The position numbers and the translations under genes were made by a program. Of a stretch of DNA of 7,856 bases, positions 1 through 5,814 are shown in pieces. Source of the stretch: Gemmatimonadota bacterium (GTDB lineage Bacteria > Gemmatimonadota > Gemmatimonadetes > Longimicrobiales > UBA6960). The stretch covers positions 13,556-21,411 of the forward strand of contig PAUA01000041.1 in NCBI GenBank assembly GCA_002712565.1, in the 5' to 3' direction. The notes beneath the pieces are model-generated. The model was not told where the DNA came from and searched no databases. It was given only the letters and a program-made list of their open reading frames with translations. Every line of letters starts with the position of its first letter. The stretch's first letter is position 1.

Positions 1-207
1 GGTGCGGATCTAGCTTTGAGCGGTGTCTATGGGGTCGCCGAGCCGTCAGCGTTGGCTTTTGCGTTCGGATACCATCTCGGTGGATTCTTCCCGATTACGA
101 TCATCGGGTTGTATTACGCGTGGAGCATCGGGTTCTCGGTGACGGATCTAGGTGGCGGCGAAGGGAATGGGCTCGCTCCCGCTAGTGAAGTGACGTGTGA
201 TGACTGA
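1..207 (+). CDS. C-terminal end of an integral membrane protein, probably a flippase-like (LPG synthase TM-type) protein
   Basis: The reading frame is open from the first base and stops at the TGA at 205-207, so this is the last 68 codons of a gene that begins outside the window. The visible part has two hydrophobic stretches: residues around AEPSALAFAFGYHLGGFF, then a longer segment PITIIGLYYAWSIGF. A short glycine-rich hydrophilic tail follows. A pair of helices joined by a short loop, ending in a Trp-containing helix, resembles the end of the flippase-like / lysylphosphatidylglycerol synthase transmembrane family (YbhN type), but no catalytic motif lies in this fragment. It overlaps the ispE start by 8 bases, which suggests translational coupling. 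The membrane location is well supported; the family name is a tentative match from memory. The first in-frame start-like codon inside the window (TTG at 16) is not a likely gene start, because the coding frame extends upstream of it. Confidence 0.55.
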   Translation, partial: GADLALSGVYGVAEPSALAFAFGYHLGGFFPITIIGLYYAWSIGFSVTDLGGGEGNGLAPASEVTCDD

Positions 208-1096
208 CGCTGGGTCCGTGAGGGTGGCTGCACCGGCCAAGATCAATTGTTTTCTGAGGATCCTCGCGAAGGAGGAGTCCGGATACCACCAGATTGAGAC
301 GCTCTACAACGCCGTGGATTTCTGCGATGATATCGAGCTTCACCGTACTGAGCGGGGCGTCTCCGTCGAGGTGGTTGGGCCTTCGGTCGGCCCCGACGAG
401 GAAAACCTGGCCTATCGGGCTGCCGAAGCGCTGCTCGAATCGGGCGGCATGACAACGGGCGTGCACATCAGCCTCACGAAGAATATTCCTGTCGAGGCCG
501 GGCTCGGTGGGGGGTCTTCGGATGCCGGGGCGACACTGAGGGCCCTCAACGTGTTGCTCGGAGAGCCGTTTTCGGCCGATGCGCTCCTTCAGATCGCGGG
601 ACGATTGGGGGCTGATGTGCCTTTCTTCGCATCAGGTGCCGGGGTGGCGCTCGGGTGGGGAAGGGGGGAACGTCTTCTGGCGATTCCCGGCGCGAGCGTG
701 TGGCCCGTCCTGCTCGCCCTCCCATCGCTCCAGATCTCTACCGCCGAGGCTTACGAGTCTCTGAACGTACAAGAGTGTGTCGCGCCGGCGAGCTTGGCCC
801 TCGACGCGCTTGCGCAGCCAGATACCCTAGCTGAACTGGCTACGAACGACTTCGAAGCCAGCGTGTTCGAACGTCATCCTGAGCTCGGAGCCCTCAGGGA
901 GGCGATGCACGATGCGGGCGCAGCGACGGCCCGCCTTTCGGGAAGCGGGGCCGCGTTGTTCGGCCTCTTCAACGATCGAGCCGCGGCGGACAGGGCCCGT
1001 GGCGCTCTATCCGCCTCGTGGGCCGACGTGCGGTTCGTGGTTACCGAGACGATGACCTCACAGCCAGAGCCGATCCCGACCCTCACGAGTTCGTAG
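200..1096 (+). CDS. ispE: 4-diphosphocytidyl-2-C-methyl-D-erythritol kinase (IspE)
   Basis: Cytoplasmic GHMP-family kinase that phosphorylates the 2-hydroxyl of CDP-methylerythritol with ATP, the fourth step of the MEP pathway to IPP and DMAPP. The frame encodes 298 aa from the ATG at 200. All family landmarks are visible: the N-terminal APAKINCFL motif with the conserved Lys at residue 14, GYHQIETL, the ATP-binding glycine loop GLGGGSSDAG at about residues 101-110, GADVPFF at about 137-143 with the presumed catalytic Asp139, and the C-terminal GHMP motif ARLSGSGAALFGLF. Length is slightly above the common 280-290 aa. A GTG at 197 directly precedes the ATG and is an alternative start; neither has a strong ribosome binding site (a weak GTGAAG lies at 185-190). 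The start overlaps the stop of the upstream membrane protein gene by 8 bases, so the two are probably one transcript. The family assignment is firm. Confidence 0.97.
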   Translation: MTDAGSVRVAAPAKINCFLRILAKEESGYHQIETLYNAVDFCDDIELHRTERGVSVEVVGPSVGPDEENLAYRAAEALLESGGMTTGVHISLTKNIPVEAGLGGGSSDAGATLRALNVLLGEPFSADALLQIAGRLGADVPFFASGAGVALGWGRGERLLAIPGASVWPVLLALPSLQISTAEAYESLNVQECVAPASLALDALAQPDTLAELATNDFEASVFERHPELGALREAMHDAGAATARLSGSGAALFGLFNDRAAADRARGALSASWADVRFVVTETMTSQPEPIPTLTSS

Positions 1097-1107
1097 GCCG
1101 GTGTGGG

Positions 1108-1136
1108 TTGAACGGAACGAAAGCCTCGGGTAGGAT
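1108..1136 (+). promoter_or_regulatory. Candidate sigma70-type promoter for tRNA-Gln
   Basis: TTGAAC at 1108-1113 (4 of 6 to the -35 consensus) and TAGGAT at 1131-1136 (4 of 6 to the -10 consensus) are separated by exactly 17 bp. They lie just after the ispE stop and 62 bp before the tRNA, which is a sensible place for a tRNA promoter. The expected transcript would start near 1143 with a leader of about 55 nt. This is a pattern match only; in a GC-rich genome matches of this quality also occur by chance. Confidence 0.45.
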
Positions 1137-1144
1137 TGGTCATC

Positions 1145-1162
1145 GCTCTGGATCGTCAGAGC
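1145..1162 (+). other. Inverted repeat in the tRNA-Gln leader
   Basis: GCTCTG (1145-1150) and CAGAGC (1157-1162) form a perfect 6-bp stem with a 6-nt loop. No T-run follows, so it is not a standard intrinsic terminator for ispE. A second small inverted repeat, GTCAG-A-CTGAC at 1179-1189, lies 9 bp before the tRNA. Either could be a processing structure in the tRNA precursor or the end of the ispE transcript; the sequence does not decide. Confidence 0.4.
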
Positions 1163-1198
1163 CGGCTGAACAGAAGCGGTCAGACTGACAAACTCCTA

Positions 1199-1269
1199 TG
1201 GCCCGTCGTCTAATGGCAGGACACCGGTCTTTGGCACCGGCGGTGATGGTTCGAATCCATCCGGGCCAA
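1199..1269 (+). tRNA. tRNA-Gln (anticodon UUG)
   Basis: A full cloverleaf can be drawn. The 7-bp acceptor stem pairs TGGCCCG (1199-1205) with CGGGCCA (1262-1268). The D arm has stem GTC/GAC (1208-1210, 1220-1222). The anticodon stem CCGGT/ACCGG (1224-1228, 1236-1240) closes the loop CTTTGGC with anticodon TTG at 1231-1233. The T stem GATGG/CCATC encloses TTCGAAT. The discriminator base is A at 1269. The first base pair is T-A, a known identity feature of glutamine tRNAs. CCA is not encoded (the next bases are CTC), so it must be added after transcription. Placement between ispE and prs matches a conserved arrangement known from several Gram-negative groups. Confidence 0.97.
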
Positions 1270-1272
1270 CTC

Positions 1273-1442
1273 CCATACCCCGCGTAGGTATTGGGGTCTG
1301 AGGGGGGCTCATTTTGGCCCCAAATCTCCGTGTAGATTTCGGATCCGAGGTAGCGAAACGGAAGGGGCCTGTGTTTCGGAGCAGTCTATATATAGGTAGG
1401 CGCTACAACGCTTCCCTACGGCATAGCAAAACCCCCGCGTTG
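1273..1442. other. Non-coding spacer between tRNA-Gln and its partial copy
   Basis: No gene is supported in these 170 bases. The first part can fold into mutually exclusive stems: ATACC (1275-1279) with GGTAT (1287-1291), ACCCC (1277-1281) with GGGGT (1293-1297), or TTGGGGTC (1291-1298) with GGCCCCAA (1316-1323). The last is the strongest, 8 bp with one G-U pair, but no T-run follows it; it may be the 3' processing or termination region of the tRNA. Two perfect 10-bp palindromes follow: TCGGATCCGA at 1339-1348 and CTATATATAG at 1386-1395. A small CCGC/GCGG hairpin lies close to the left end of the tRNA copy. The stretch is what would remain if an element had inserted at the tRNA and then been almost entirely lost. 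Confidence 0.5.
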
Positions 1443-1490
1443 CGGTCTTTGGCACCAGCGGTGATGGTGCGAATCCATCCGGGCCAACTC
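1443..1490 (+). repeat. Partial direct repeat of the tRNA-Gln 3' half (probable attachment-site remnant)
   Basis: These 48 bases match 1225-1272 at 46 positions with no gaps, 218 bp downstream of the original. Similarity begins at the second base of the anticodon stem, covers the anticodon loop, T arm, acceptor 3' strand and discriminator, and ends 3 bases beyond the tRNA. The two changes are G1239 to A1457 (which breaks an anticodon-stem pair) and T1251 to G1469 (the invariant T55 of the T loop). The 5' half of the tRNA is absent, so it cannot give a functional tRNA. Tyrosine-recombinase elements that integrate at tRNA 3' ends leave this kind of duplicate. No integrase gene is visible here, so a partial tandem duplication is the alternative. 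Confidence 0.85.
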
Positions 1491-1520
1491 TGCAGGTTTT
1501 CAGTTCGGCTCCGCACACTG

Positions 1521-3350
1521 ATGGCTGTGGCCTATGCGTGTGGAACTCCACTGGGGCTCTGGGCTGCTCCCGCTTCTTCGACGCTCCCTGCGCCACGAGG
1601 TTCGGCAGTTCTCCAGGCTCAAGCGGAGCAATGGTCCGCCGACTCGACTCGCATCCGAAGCCAGGCAGAAGACGCTCAGGGGCGCTTCGAGCGGATTCGC
1701 GGCCAGTTGCTGCCCTACGCTTGGGAGGAAGGAAGACGGCCGTGCGAAGAGCGGATCGGACGGCTCTGCCTCTGGTACGGTGGCGAGGACGATTGGGAAC
1801 CCGTCCCCGATCCTCCCGACCTGGTCGAGGCTCGAGACGAGCTACTGACTACATTGGCTGGCGCCGCCGATCGTATACCCACGGACGAATGGATTGTCGG
1901 TCAGCGGATCCGGTATCTGGGTGAGGCGGGCAGGTGGGAGGATGCCGTTCGCTTGGCTCGGACTTGTGGAGCAGCCGTTTCGTCATGGTGCAGTGTCCTG
2001 GAAGGCTTTGCCCTCCACGGCATGGGGCGGTACGAGGCGGCGCTGGGCAGCTTCCGTCGTGGCCTCGAGACAATGGATCCTGAAGAGGCGCGGAAGTGGT
2101 GGGACCCCACGGTGTTACTCGACGGCAAGGGTTCAGATATTCTCGAGGATGCCGCCGAGGCCGCTGACGAGAGGGAATGGGAGGCCGCGAGGGCTAGGGT
2201 ATGGACCCTGGCGGATCCACTCTACCTAGTTGCCGGCAACGACCGTGAATCCGAGCACTACGCTCGCTGGACGTACTCCAAGATGAGTGACGACGCCCGA
2301 AACGCGTGGGCAATGCGTTGGGGAGATGATCTCGAGGAGGTCGCCGTGCGTTACGGCTGGGACCGCGGTTGGGAGCGGATCCGCTCGACGTTCGGCGCAG
2401 TGGGTGGCCTTCCGAATGTGATCGGGCATCAACTGCCAGGCGGGAAAGAGTTTATGCCTCCCGGGCAGGTTCTCGAGAGCCCCTCGTCAACCGCGTCAGG
2501 GGTCTGGGTTCCGGAGGAAAAACGTCCGCGAAGTACGCACGTACCCGCATACGCTCCCACGCTCCTACCCGGTGTCGTTCAGGTCGCGCTGTTCCAGCGA
2601 GGAGATTCGATGGTGGTGGCTGCTGCCACAGAGTTGCCAACGAATCCCGATACTGTACCAAAGGGCCCTCTGCCCGCCGGGAGCTCCTTCCCCTGGCCGC
2701 AACCGGCGTTGCTCGACGGGCCTGAACAGATCGGGCTCTTCCTCGTGGATGAAGCGGGCCGAATCAAACGGACGAGCAGCAGCTTGTCCGAGGGTATCGT
2801 GCATATCGCGGTGCCGACGGGAAAATACTTGCTGAGTGTCGAGGCGTGGGCTCCCGAGAAAGGCCTGGGCGGTCGCATCCGGCAGGGAATCACGACCGAG
2901 GCCCTCCCGGATGACGTTGCGACGCTTTCGGATCTCATCCTTCTGCACTCCCCGCACGTCGGCGATACACTCCCGCAAACCCTGGCTTCGGCCCTTTCAT
3001 CGATGCGGTCTTCTACGCGATTGGAAGCGACCCGCCAACTTGCTCTGGGATGGGAGGTCTTCGGCCTCGGCTGGAGGCAGGAGGACGTCGCCTTCGAGTT
3101 GAGCTTTCGTAAGGAAGGGGGGAGTTTCTTCGGACGGATCGGGCGCTGGCTGGGCTTCGGCGGCGGCCAAGAGGCACCCCTTCAGCTCGAGTGGAGCGAA
3201 CGCGGGCCTTCCGAAATCGGCCCCTGGTTCCGATCTGTCGAAGTTACTATCCCCGAGGTGGATCCGGGAAAATATGTCTTCCGACTCGAGGTGACGGCCC
3301 GCGGCCGCGAGGAGTTGGTGCGGACACGCATGGTCGAGATCGTGCCGTAA
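1521..3350 (+). CDS. Probable exported TPR-containing protein of unknown function
   Basis: I do not recognise a characterised family. From the ATG at 1521 the protein has 609 aa. The N-terminus is hydrophobic and Ala-rich (residues 1-20, LGLWAAPASS), which looks like the core of a signal peptide but lacks the usual basic residues. They would be supplied (RFSVRLR) if translation began at the in-frame ATG 1464 or GTG 1467 inside the tRNA copy; no clear ribosome binding site favours any of these starts. The open frame reaches back to a TTG at 1314, but that part translates tRNA sequence and is unlikely to be fully real. Residues about 122-187 hold two TPR-like helical pairs (RYLGEAGRWEDAVRLA and HGMGRYEAALGSFRRGL). 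Four cysteines (75, 83, 149, 157) could form disulfides, which fits export. The segment DPLYLVAGNDRESEHYARW (about 232-250) recalls Gemmatimonadota proteins that carry GWxTD-type domains, from memory only. The C-terminal half is beta-rich (GKYLLSVEAW, GKYVFRLEV). The gene separates tRNA-Gln from prs. Confidence 0.75.
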   Translation: MAVAYACGTPLGLWAAPASSTLPAPRGSAVLQAQAEQWSADSTRIRSQAEDAQGRFERIRGQLLPYAWEEGRRPCEERIGRLCLWYGGEDDWEPVPDPPDLVEARDELLTTLAGAADRIPTDEWIVGQRIRYLGEAGRWEDAVRLARTCGAAVSSWCSVLEGFALHGMGRYEAALGSFRRGLETMDPEEARKWWDPTVLLDGKGSDILEDAAEAADEREWEAARARVWTLADPLYLVAGNDRESEHYARWTYSKMSDDARNAWAMRWGDDLEEVAVRYGWDRGWERIRSTFGAVGGLPNVIGHQLPGGKEFMPPGQVLESPSSTASGVWVPEEKRPRSTHVPAYAPTLLPGVVQVALFQRGDSMVVAAATELPTNPDTVPKGPLPAGSSFPWPQPALLDGPEQIGLFLVDEAGRIKRTSSSLSEGIVHIAVPTGKYLLSVEAWAPEKGLGGRIRQGITTEALPDDVATLSDLILLHSPHVGDTLPQTLASALSSMRSSTRLEATRQLALGWEVFGLGWRQEDVAFELSFRKEGGSFFGRIGRWLGFGGGQEAPLQLEWSERGPSEIGPWFRSVEVTIPEVDPGKYVFRLEVTARGREELVRTRMVEIVP

Positions 3351-3372
3351 CGTAAACACAAGGCGATTGGCG

Positions 3373-3401
3373 TTGACGCCCCCACCCACTCAATCTAACT
3401 T
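3373..3401 (+). promoter_or_regulatory. Candidate promoter for prs
   Basis: TTGACG (3373-3378, 5 of 6 to the -35 consensus) and TAACTT (3396-3401, 3 of 6 to the -10 consensus) are 17 bp apart in the 92-bp gap before prs. Transcription would start near 3408, about 35 nt before the ATG. The -35 overlaps a small GGCG/CGCC hairpin at 3369-3380, and a run of seven T at 3400-3406 lies 19 bases further on. That T-run is too far from the stem for a normal terminator, so I favour the promoter reading. Support is by pattern only. Confidence 0.4.
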
Positions 3402-3442
3402 TTTTTGCTATTGCCGTTTGGCGCCACACCCCACAGAGATCC

Positions 3443-4420
3443 ATGGACGACACGTTTCGCAGAGGCCCGCTTCTGCTTCTTGCCGGACGGGCCAACCGGC
3501 CGTTGGCGGCCGAAATCGGACAAATCCTCGGGGAGGACCCGGACGCGTCGTCAATCTGGAACTTTGCTGACGGCGAAATTTTCGTGCGGATCGACAATAA
3601 CGCTCGTGGGCGAGACGTATTCATCGTTCAGCCGACGGTCACTCCGGCGGATTCGATCTTGGAATTACTGCTTCTGATCGACGCCGCGAAGCGTGCTTCT
3701 GCAGCTCGGGTGACGGCGGTCGTCCCCTACTTCGGCTATGGACGGCAAGACCGAAAAGACCAGCCTCGTGTGGCGATCGGCGCAAAACTGGTGGCGAATC
3801 TCATGGCGGCAGCCGGAGCCGACCGGATGATCGGGATGGACTTCCACCAGCATCAGATTCAGGCATTTTTTGACATCCCGGTGGACCACCTATATGCGGC
3901 GCCTGTTCTGACCGGATACTTCCGGGAGAAGAAATTTTCCGACTTGGTCGTGGTTGCACCCGACGTCGGGTCGGCGAAGATGGGGAATGGGTTCGCCAAC
4001 CGGCTCAACGCCTCGCTTGCCATCATCGACAAGCGGCGCTCGGGACCCAACCAGGCCGAGGTTGCTAACGTGGTCGGTGACGTAGATGGTAGGACGTGTC
4101 TACTCATCGACGATATGGTGGACACGGGAGGTACACTCGCGAACGCGGTAGTGGCTCTCAAAGAGCGTGGGGCGACGAAGGTCTTTGCGGGGGCGACACA
4201 CGCGCTCCTATCCGGATCTGCTTGTGAGAAGCTGGCGGCCGCGCCACTGGAGGAATTCGTGGTGACGAATACGATCCACGTTCCGGAGGAAAGGCGATTC
4301 GATGGTCTCAAGATCTTGTCGATTGCCAGCCTGTTCGCGACCGCGATCGAATGTGTGCACGAAAACAAATCGGTGAGCCAACTCTTCGAGATGGGGGCCG
4401 AAGCTGATTCGGCTGGGTGA
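3443..4420 (+). CDS. prs: Ribose-phosphate pyrophosphokinase (PRPP synthase)
   Basis: Transfers pyrophosphate from ATP to ribose 5-phosphate, giving PRPP for purine, pyrimidine, NAD, His and Trp synthesis. It is cytoplasmic and usually hexameric. The 325-aa product has the expected class I length and landmarks: FADGE at 41-45, the ATP-site motif YGRQDRK at 99-105, the catalytic His in MDFHQHQIQAFFDIP (His135), the flexible-loop KRR at 197-199, and the PRPP-binding signature DDMVDTGGT at 223-231. Two local features differ from the E. coli enzyme. The flexible loop reads KRRSGPN instead of KRRPRAN, losing a basic residue, and the segment after PDVG reads SAKMGNG where E. coli has GVVRAR. Both could be lineage traits. 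The start ATG at 3443 gives the usual N-terminus; only a weak AGAGA precedes it. The next gene, rplY, starts 60 bp after the stop, and the prs-rplY-pth order is conserved in B. subtilis and many Gram-negative bacteria. Confidence 0.97.
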   Translation: MDDTFRRGPLLLLAGRANRPLAAEIGQILGEDPDASSIWNFADGEIFVRIDNNARGRDVFIVQPTVTPADSILELLLLIDAAKRASAARVTAVVPYFGYGRQDRKDQPRVAIGAKLVANLMAAAGADRMIGMDFHQHQIQAFFDIPVDHLYAAPVLTGYFREKKFSDLVVVAPDVGSAKMGNGFANRLNASLAIIDKRRSGPNQAEVANVVGDVDGRTCLLIDDMVDTGGTLANAVVALKERGATKVFAGATHALLSGSACEKLAAAPLEEFVVTNTIHVPEERRFDGLKILSIASLFATAIECVHENKSVSQLFEMGAEADSAG

Positions 4421-4480
4421 CCGGCTCAGGACCAGAACAAACCGGCTACTCCTCAGCAGCCTTCTACTAGGAATAGGAAG

Positions 4481-5119
4481 ATGACAGTCAAGACAGGACT
4501 GGCGGCGATCCGTCGGCACGAAACTGGAAAAGGCGTGGCAAGACGGCTTCGCGCGGCGGGGCAGGTTCCGGCGGTCCTCTACGGAAAGGATCAAGAGTCG
4601 ATCTCGCTCACTCTCGACGCGCAGGAGGCCCTCTCTCTCTTCCATTCCATCTCGGTGGAGAACACGATCGTCAACGTTCGGATCGATGACGACAAAGAGG
4701 AGTTGGAGACCTTGGTGCGGGAAATCCAGATGCACGCGTACCGCCCCGACATCGTACACGTGGATTTCTACTGCATCGAACGGGGCGTAGCCCTCGAAGT
4801 GGAGATTCCGGCCAACTACAACGGCACACCCCAGGGCGTCCGTGAGGGCGGTGTTCTGGAAGTGATTCTCCATGAATTCCGGGTCAAGTGTCTTCCCTCC
4901 CAGATTCCCGAGAGCATCGAGGTCGACATCTCGCATTTGGACATCGGCGATTCGATCCATGCCAATGAGATCTCGATGGACGCAGGAGTCGAGCTCTTGA
5001 CGGACCCAGGCCAGACGGTCTGTCTGGTGTCGGCGCCGAGGGCGGAGGAAGAGATAGAGGAGGAGGTCGAAGAGGGTGAGGAAGGAGTCGAGGGTGCCGA
5101 GGATGCGCGAAGGTGCTGA
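4481..5119 (+). CDS. rplY: 50S ribosomal protein L25 / general stress protein Ctc
   Basis: Binds 5S rRNA in the large ribosomal subunit. The 212-aa product is the long (CTC/TL5) form. Residues 1-95 are the L25 domain (start TGLAAIRRHETGKGVARRLR, then GQVPAVLYG and REIQMHAYRPDIVHVDFY). Residues about 100-187 are the second beta domain (VEIPANYNGTPQGVREGG, LEVDI-like strands, ISMDAGVEL). From 188 an acidic Glu-rich tail begins (EEEIEEEVEEGEEG). The start ATG at 4481 has AGGAA at 4469-4473, 7 nt upstream. The last residues, ARRC, break the acidic pattern and precede a TGA, while the +1 frame continues the acidic tail to 5174; see the separate entry. The tail is variable in the family, so function is probably kept. 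The gene lies 60 bp after prs and 76 bp before pth and is probably co-transcribed with both. Confidence 0.96.
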   Translation: MTVKTGLAAIRRHETGKGVARRLRAAGQVPAVLYGKDQESISLTLDAQEALSLFHSISVENTIVNVRIDDDKEELETLVREIQMHAYRPDIVHVDFYCIERGVALEVEIPANYNGTPQGVREGGVLEVILHEFRVKCLPSQIPESIEVDISHLDIGDSIHANEISMDAGVELLTDPGQTVCLVSAPRAEEEIEEEVEEGEEGVEGAEDARRC

Positions 5120-5174
5120 GGGCGAGGCTCCGGGAGATGGTGCTCCGGAAACGGAAGGAGACTCGGACGGCTGA
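5109..5174 (+). pseudogene. Out-of-frame continuation of the L25 acidic tail (apparent +1 frameshift)
   Basis: In the +1 frame relative to rplY, codons 5109-5171 read 21 residues beginning EGAEGEAPGDG and ending EGDSDG before a TGA at 5172-5174. This is acidic and Gly/Ala-rich like the in-frame tail just before it, and the EGAE unit repeats across the junction (EGAED in frame, EGAEG in the new frame). Removing one base near 5105-5111 would give one continuous product of 230 aa. The upstream +1 codons (Arg, Met, Pro) are not tail-like, which places the change within roughly 5102-5111. The cause may be a real indel, an assembly error or, less likely, programmed slippage. Confidence 0.7.
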
Positions 5175-5195
5175 TCTCTTCTCGGGGATCGGGAC

Positions 5196-5759
5196 GTGAA
5201 AGTTGTGGTCGGGCTCGGCAACCCCGGGTCCCGCTACGACGACACGCGCCACAATGTGGGTTGGTGGGCTGTGGACCGGCTCGCGTATGACTGGGGCTTC
5301 GGTTCCTTTGAGAAGGAAGGCCGAAGCCTGCGGACGGGTGGATCGGTAGGGGACGATTCAGTGCTCTTGCTCAAGCCGACCACATACATGAACCGGAGTG
5401 GCGCCGCTCTCGTCGGCGTGCATGGGCTCGAGGAATGCGATTTCGGTACGGATCTTCTGGTCGCGGTTGATGATGCGACGCTGGATGTCGGTCGGGTCCG
5501 GTTCCGCCCTGGGGGGGGGACCGGGGGCCACAAGGGCTTGAAGTCGGTCTCGGGAGTGCTGGGCACGGAGTCGTACGCGCGTCTACGGTTGGGTGTGGGG
5601 TTGGCGCCCGAGGGGACTGATTTGACCGACTGGGTGCTGTCGTCGATGAGTGAGGACGACGAGTCCGCGGTTGTCGGGATTCTCCCGGAGTTGAGTGAGG
5701 CCGTGGAAGTTTGGATGCGTGACGGTATCGAAGAAGTGATGAACCAATTCAACCGGTGA
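5196..5759 (+). CDS. pth: Peptidyl-tRNA hydrolase
   Basis: Cleaves the ester bond of peptidyl-tRNAs that drop off the ribosome, releasing tRNA for reuse; an essential cytoplasmic enzyme. The 187-aa product has the standard length and motifs: GLGNPGSRY with Asn9, the catalytic His in DTRHNVG (His19), PTTYMNRSG with Asn66, and VAVDDATLDVG with Asp92 at the place of E. coli Asp93. The loop GGGTGGHKGLKSV has Lys113 where E. coli has Asn114. The gene starts with GTG at 5196; GGGGA at 5184-5188 is a reasonable ribosome binding site, and an N-terminus of MKVVVGLGNPG is exactly what the family shows. It lies 76 bp after the in-frame rplY stop, but only 21 bp after the stop of the frameshifted L25 tail, which is more typical of an operon and supports the tail having once been coding. 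A run of nine G at 5511-5519 encodes the three glycines of the loop. Confidence 0.97.
   Translation: MKVVVGLGNPGSRYDDTRHNVGWWAVDRLAYDWGFGSFEKEGRSLRTGGSVGDDSVLLLKPTTYMNRSGAALVGVHGLEECDFGTDLLVAVDDATLDVGRVRFRPGGGTGGHKGLKSVSGVLGTESYARLRLGVGLAPEGTDLTDWVLSSMSEDDESAVVGILPELSEAVEVWMRDGIEEVMNQFNR
5511..5519 (+). repeat. Nine-base G homopolymer inside pth
   Basis: Nine consecutive G encode exactly three Gly codons in the conserved loop before GGHKG of peptidyl-tRNA hydrolase. The frame is intact here. Such a run is prone to replication slippage and to sequencing error, and a single-base change would inactivate an essential gene. Confidence 0.8.
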
Positions 5760-5814
5760 CACCGCGTGATCTACATGTGGGCGCCACGAAGAGGCAATCA
5801 GAAAGAGGAACCCG

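Noticed and set aside
1314..1463. N-terminal extension of the large unknown gene back to a TTG at 1314
   Set aside because: This part runs through the tRNA copy and the structured tRNA trailer; the residues SLAPAVMVRIHPGQ are a typical artefact of translating tRNA sequence. The hydrophobic export-like segment begins only near 1515.
1443..1490. A second functional tRNA-Gln
   Set aside because: The acceptor 5' strand, the D arm and the first anticodon-stem base are missing, and T55 and an anticodon-stem base are changed.
3369..3406. Intrinsic terminator after the large unknown gene
   Set aside because: The GGCG/CGCC stem is only 4 bp and the run of seven T begins 19 bases after it, so the geometry is wrong for a Rho-independent terminator.
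5102..5119. prfB-like programmed frameshift in rplY as the main explanation
   Set aside because: The slip codon is TGC and not the CTT of prfB, and the AAGG touches it directly, without the spacing seen in prfB. A simple indel or sequencing error is more likely, so it is mentioned only as an option.
4208..5221. 337-aa open frame on the - strand across prs, rplY and pth
   Set aside because: It overlaps three well-identified genes in antisense and shows no family motif; it is a codon-bias shadow.
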